Below, piece by piece: positions 62,621 through 64,000 of a stretch of DNA of 64,000 nt. A program made the translations under genes and the position numbers. The stretch covers positions 160,377-224,376 of the forward strand of contig JALHQH010000014.1 in the NCBI GenBank assembly GCA_022842065.1, given 5' to 3'. This DNA comes from Caldilineaceae bacterium. GTDB lineage: Bacteria > Chloroflexota > Anaerolineae > Caldilineales > Caldilineaceae. A model generated the notes under the pieces. The model had not been told where the DNA came from, made no database searches, and saw only the letters and a program-made list of their open reading frames with translations. Each line of letters begins with the position of its first letter. Position 1 is the stretch's first letter.

Positions 62621-64000
62621 ATGAGCGTTCGCAGACGCATTTCACTCGATGGCGCCTGGCAATTTCACTTTGACGCAACCGGCGAAGACGATGTCAATGC
62701 GATCCAACATTGGCGTACAGCGCAGGTACCCATGCCTTGGCAGGCACAATTTGAGGATCTGCGTCAGCAGAGTGGCGTTGGCTGGTACCGCCGGACCTTC
62801 CGACTACCGGAAACGGGTGGCAATCGTGGCCAAAATGATGAGCCAAGCTTGATCATTTTGCACTTTGGGGCCGTCGATTACCAGACAACCGTCTGGATAA
62901 ATGGCCAACGCGTTGGCGAAAATGAAGGCGGGTACTTGCCCTTTACCTTTGATCTCTCTGCGCTTGTCCACGATCGTGAGAATGAAATGGTGGTACGCGT
63001 CGTCGATCCAACCGAAGAGCAAGCCGCATGGCCCCATTATCCGTTTAGCGAAATTCCGCACGGCAAGCAGAGTTGGTATGGGCCGATCAGTGGCATTTGG
63101 CAGAGTGTTTGGCTGGAATTGCGCGCAGCCTTCCACATCGAACGGTTACGCCTGACCCCGTTGGTAGCAGAGAGCGCCATCGACATAACATTACGCTACA
63201 ATGTCAGCCCTTTACCCGCGGCCGCCCTGTTGCGCCTGCGCTTAGTCGATCCAACCGGCATACTCGTCCAAGAGGTGCTTTTACCAACCGACAGCGAAGC
63301 ACGGCTTATCCTGGCACCCAATACACTGCAGTTGTGGAGCCCAGCCACGCCGGCCCTCTATAATGTCACGGCCACCCTGCTGCTGGATGGGCAAGTGGTG
63401 GATGAAGTACGTGAACGTTGTGGGTTTCGCACCATCGAAGCGCATGATGGGCGCATCTACCTCAATGGCGAGCCACTTTACTTGCGCGGGGCGCTTGACC
63501 AAGCCTACTACCCCGAGACCATCTATACACCACCCAGTCTGGAATTTTTAGAAGATCAGGTGCGTAAGGCCAAAGCACTTGGGCTCAACTGCCTGCGCTG
63601 TCACATCAAAGTGGAAGATCCGCGCTACTATGAAGTGGCTGATCGGCTGGGAATCCTGATCTGGACCGAAATTCCCAACTGGGTTTACCTCTCCCCTGGC
63701 GCATCACAGCGCGCCAAGATGACCTTCTTGCGCATGGTGGAACGCGATTGGAACCATCCTTCGATCTTTGCCTGGACGCTGGTCAACGAAAATTGGGGTA
63801 CCGATCTGGCCTACAATCCTGAACACCGCCGCTGGCTGGCCGAATTCTACCACGAAGCCAAAAAGGTCGATCCCTATCGCCTGATTGTCGACAATTCAGC
63901 CTGCCGGGGCAACTTTCATGTCGCCAGCGATCTCGATGACTATCATGAGTACCGGGCCATTCCCGACCATGCGGCCGAGTGGGACAGTTGGGTGACCGAC
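62621..64000 (+). CDS. glycoside hydrolase family 2 (beta-galactosidase/glucuronidase-like), 3'-truncated by window edge
   Basis: 460 codons, open to the end. An in-frame ATG at 62597 is a less likely start. [15 protein letters not shown] is the usual GH2 N-terminal sugar-binding domain, then [10 protein letters not shown], and a jelly-roll with [20 protein letters not shown]. The Ig-like domain is followed by the TIM barrel: [40 protein letters not shown], and the acid/base Glu in VNENWGTD (E390). The nucleophile lies beyond the edge. It may cleave beta-galactosides, glucuronides or mannosides; no signal peptide is seen. Confidence 0.93.
   Translation, partial: MSVRRRISLDGAWQFHFDATGEDDVNAIQHWRTAQVPMPWQAQFEDLRQQSGVGWYRRTFRLPETGGNRGQNDEPSLIILHFGAVDYQTTVWINGQRVGENEGGYLPFTFDLSALVHDRENEMVVRVVDPTEEQAAWPHYPFSEIPHGKQSWYGPISGIWQSVWLELRAAFHIERLRLTPLVAESAIDITLRYNVSPLPAAALLRLRLVDPTGILVQEVLLPTDSEARLILAPNTLQLWSPATPALYNVTATLLLDGQVVDEVRERCGFRTIEAHDGRIYLNGEPLYLRGALDQAYYPETIYTPPSLEFLEDQVRKAKALGLNCLRCHIKVEDPRYYEVADRLGILIWTEIPNWVYLSPGASQRAKMTFLRMVERDWNHPSIFAWTLVNENWGTDLAYNPEHRRWLAEFYHEAKKVDPYRLIVDNSACRGNFHVASDLDDYHEYRAIPDHAAEWDSWVTD

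Noticed and set aside
1..64000. tRNA, rRNA or prophage genes
   Set aside because: None recognised by eye on either strand; no integrase, phage structural or ribosomal RNA sequence seen.

Overview
The window looks like a chromosomal segment of a free-living heterotrophic bacterium, most likely a Chloroflexota (Caldilineales/Anaerolineae-like) organism. The clues are CUT1 sugar ABC transporters with Tat/lipoprotein substrate-binding proteins, many phytanoyl-CoA-dioxygenase (PhyH) paralogues, an AfsR/SARP-type BTAD-ATPase-TPR regulator, HEAT, PD40 and thrombospondin-type-3 surface proteins, and intergenic DNA crowded with hairpin repeats. No rRNA, tRNA or ribosomal protein gene is present to fix the taxon. 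The genes look like ordinary bacterial coding sequence; ATG, GTG and TTG starts are used and Shine-Dalgarno motifs are often clear.

Layout. 1-1800: a PhyH gene cut by the left edge and a LIM-domain/DA1-like zinc peptidase. 2047-7318 (minus): a sugar ABC transporter (binding protein, two permeases) followed by a Nif3-like protein and a second, signal-less binding protein. 7700-11700: an agmatine deiminase remnant, an M81 peptidase, an immunity-like protein, a YwbE protein and a YceI lipoprotein. 11773-21795: a large lipoprotein, pyruvate phosphate dikinase, a degenerate-looking M24 protein and an 892-residue secreted protein whose architecture resembles the eukaryotic large lipid transfer proteins (vitellogenin/MTP). 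22287-31154: PhyH, pirin, an SDR divergent from an HxlR regulator, a nucleotidyltransferase, a GH29 fucosidase, a DUF3500 lipoprotein coupled to a MsrQ-like heme protein, and an orphan antitoxin-like gene.

31273-40358: a second sugar-uptake region (AraC regulator, PhyH, binding protein, two permeases, mutarotase-like protein, PPOX flavoprotein, two more PhyH). 40682-50314: a catabolic region (esterase, aldo/keto reductase, IclR divergent from an enolase-superfamily dehydratase, 3-hydroxyisobutyrate-dehydrogenase-like reductase, PhyH, class II aldolase, gamma-butyrobetaine-hydroxylase-like enzyme, second esterase). 50435-55588: the BTAD-NB-ARC-TPR regulator and a membrane-anchored PD40 propeller. 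56289-60278: a second enolase-superfamily enzyme, an aminotransferase and a SAF-domain oxidoreductase. 60460-64000: a secreted thrombospondin type 3 protein with 13 units in exact 36-residue register, and a GH2 glycosidase cut by the right edge.

Together the genes suggest uptake and degradation of complex or modified sugars and sugar acids: glycosidases release them, two CUT1 importers without their own ATPase bring them in, and dehydratases, reductases, an aldolase and Fe(II)/2-oxoglutarate oxygenases process them. The strongest candidates for something undescribed are the bacterial lipid-transfer-like protein, the LIM-DA1 peptidase, the recurrent coupling of PhyH paralogues (one with an altered iron site, two with Gly/Met-repeat tails) to sugar uptake, and the many near-perfect intergenic hairpins.
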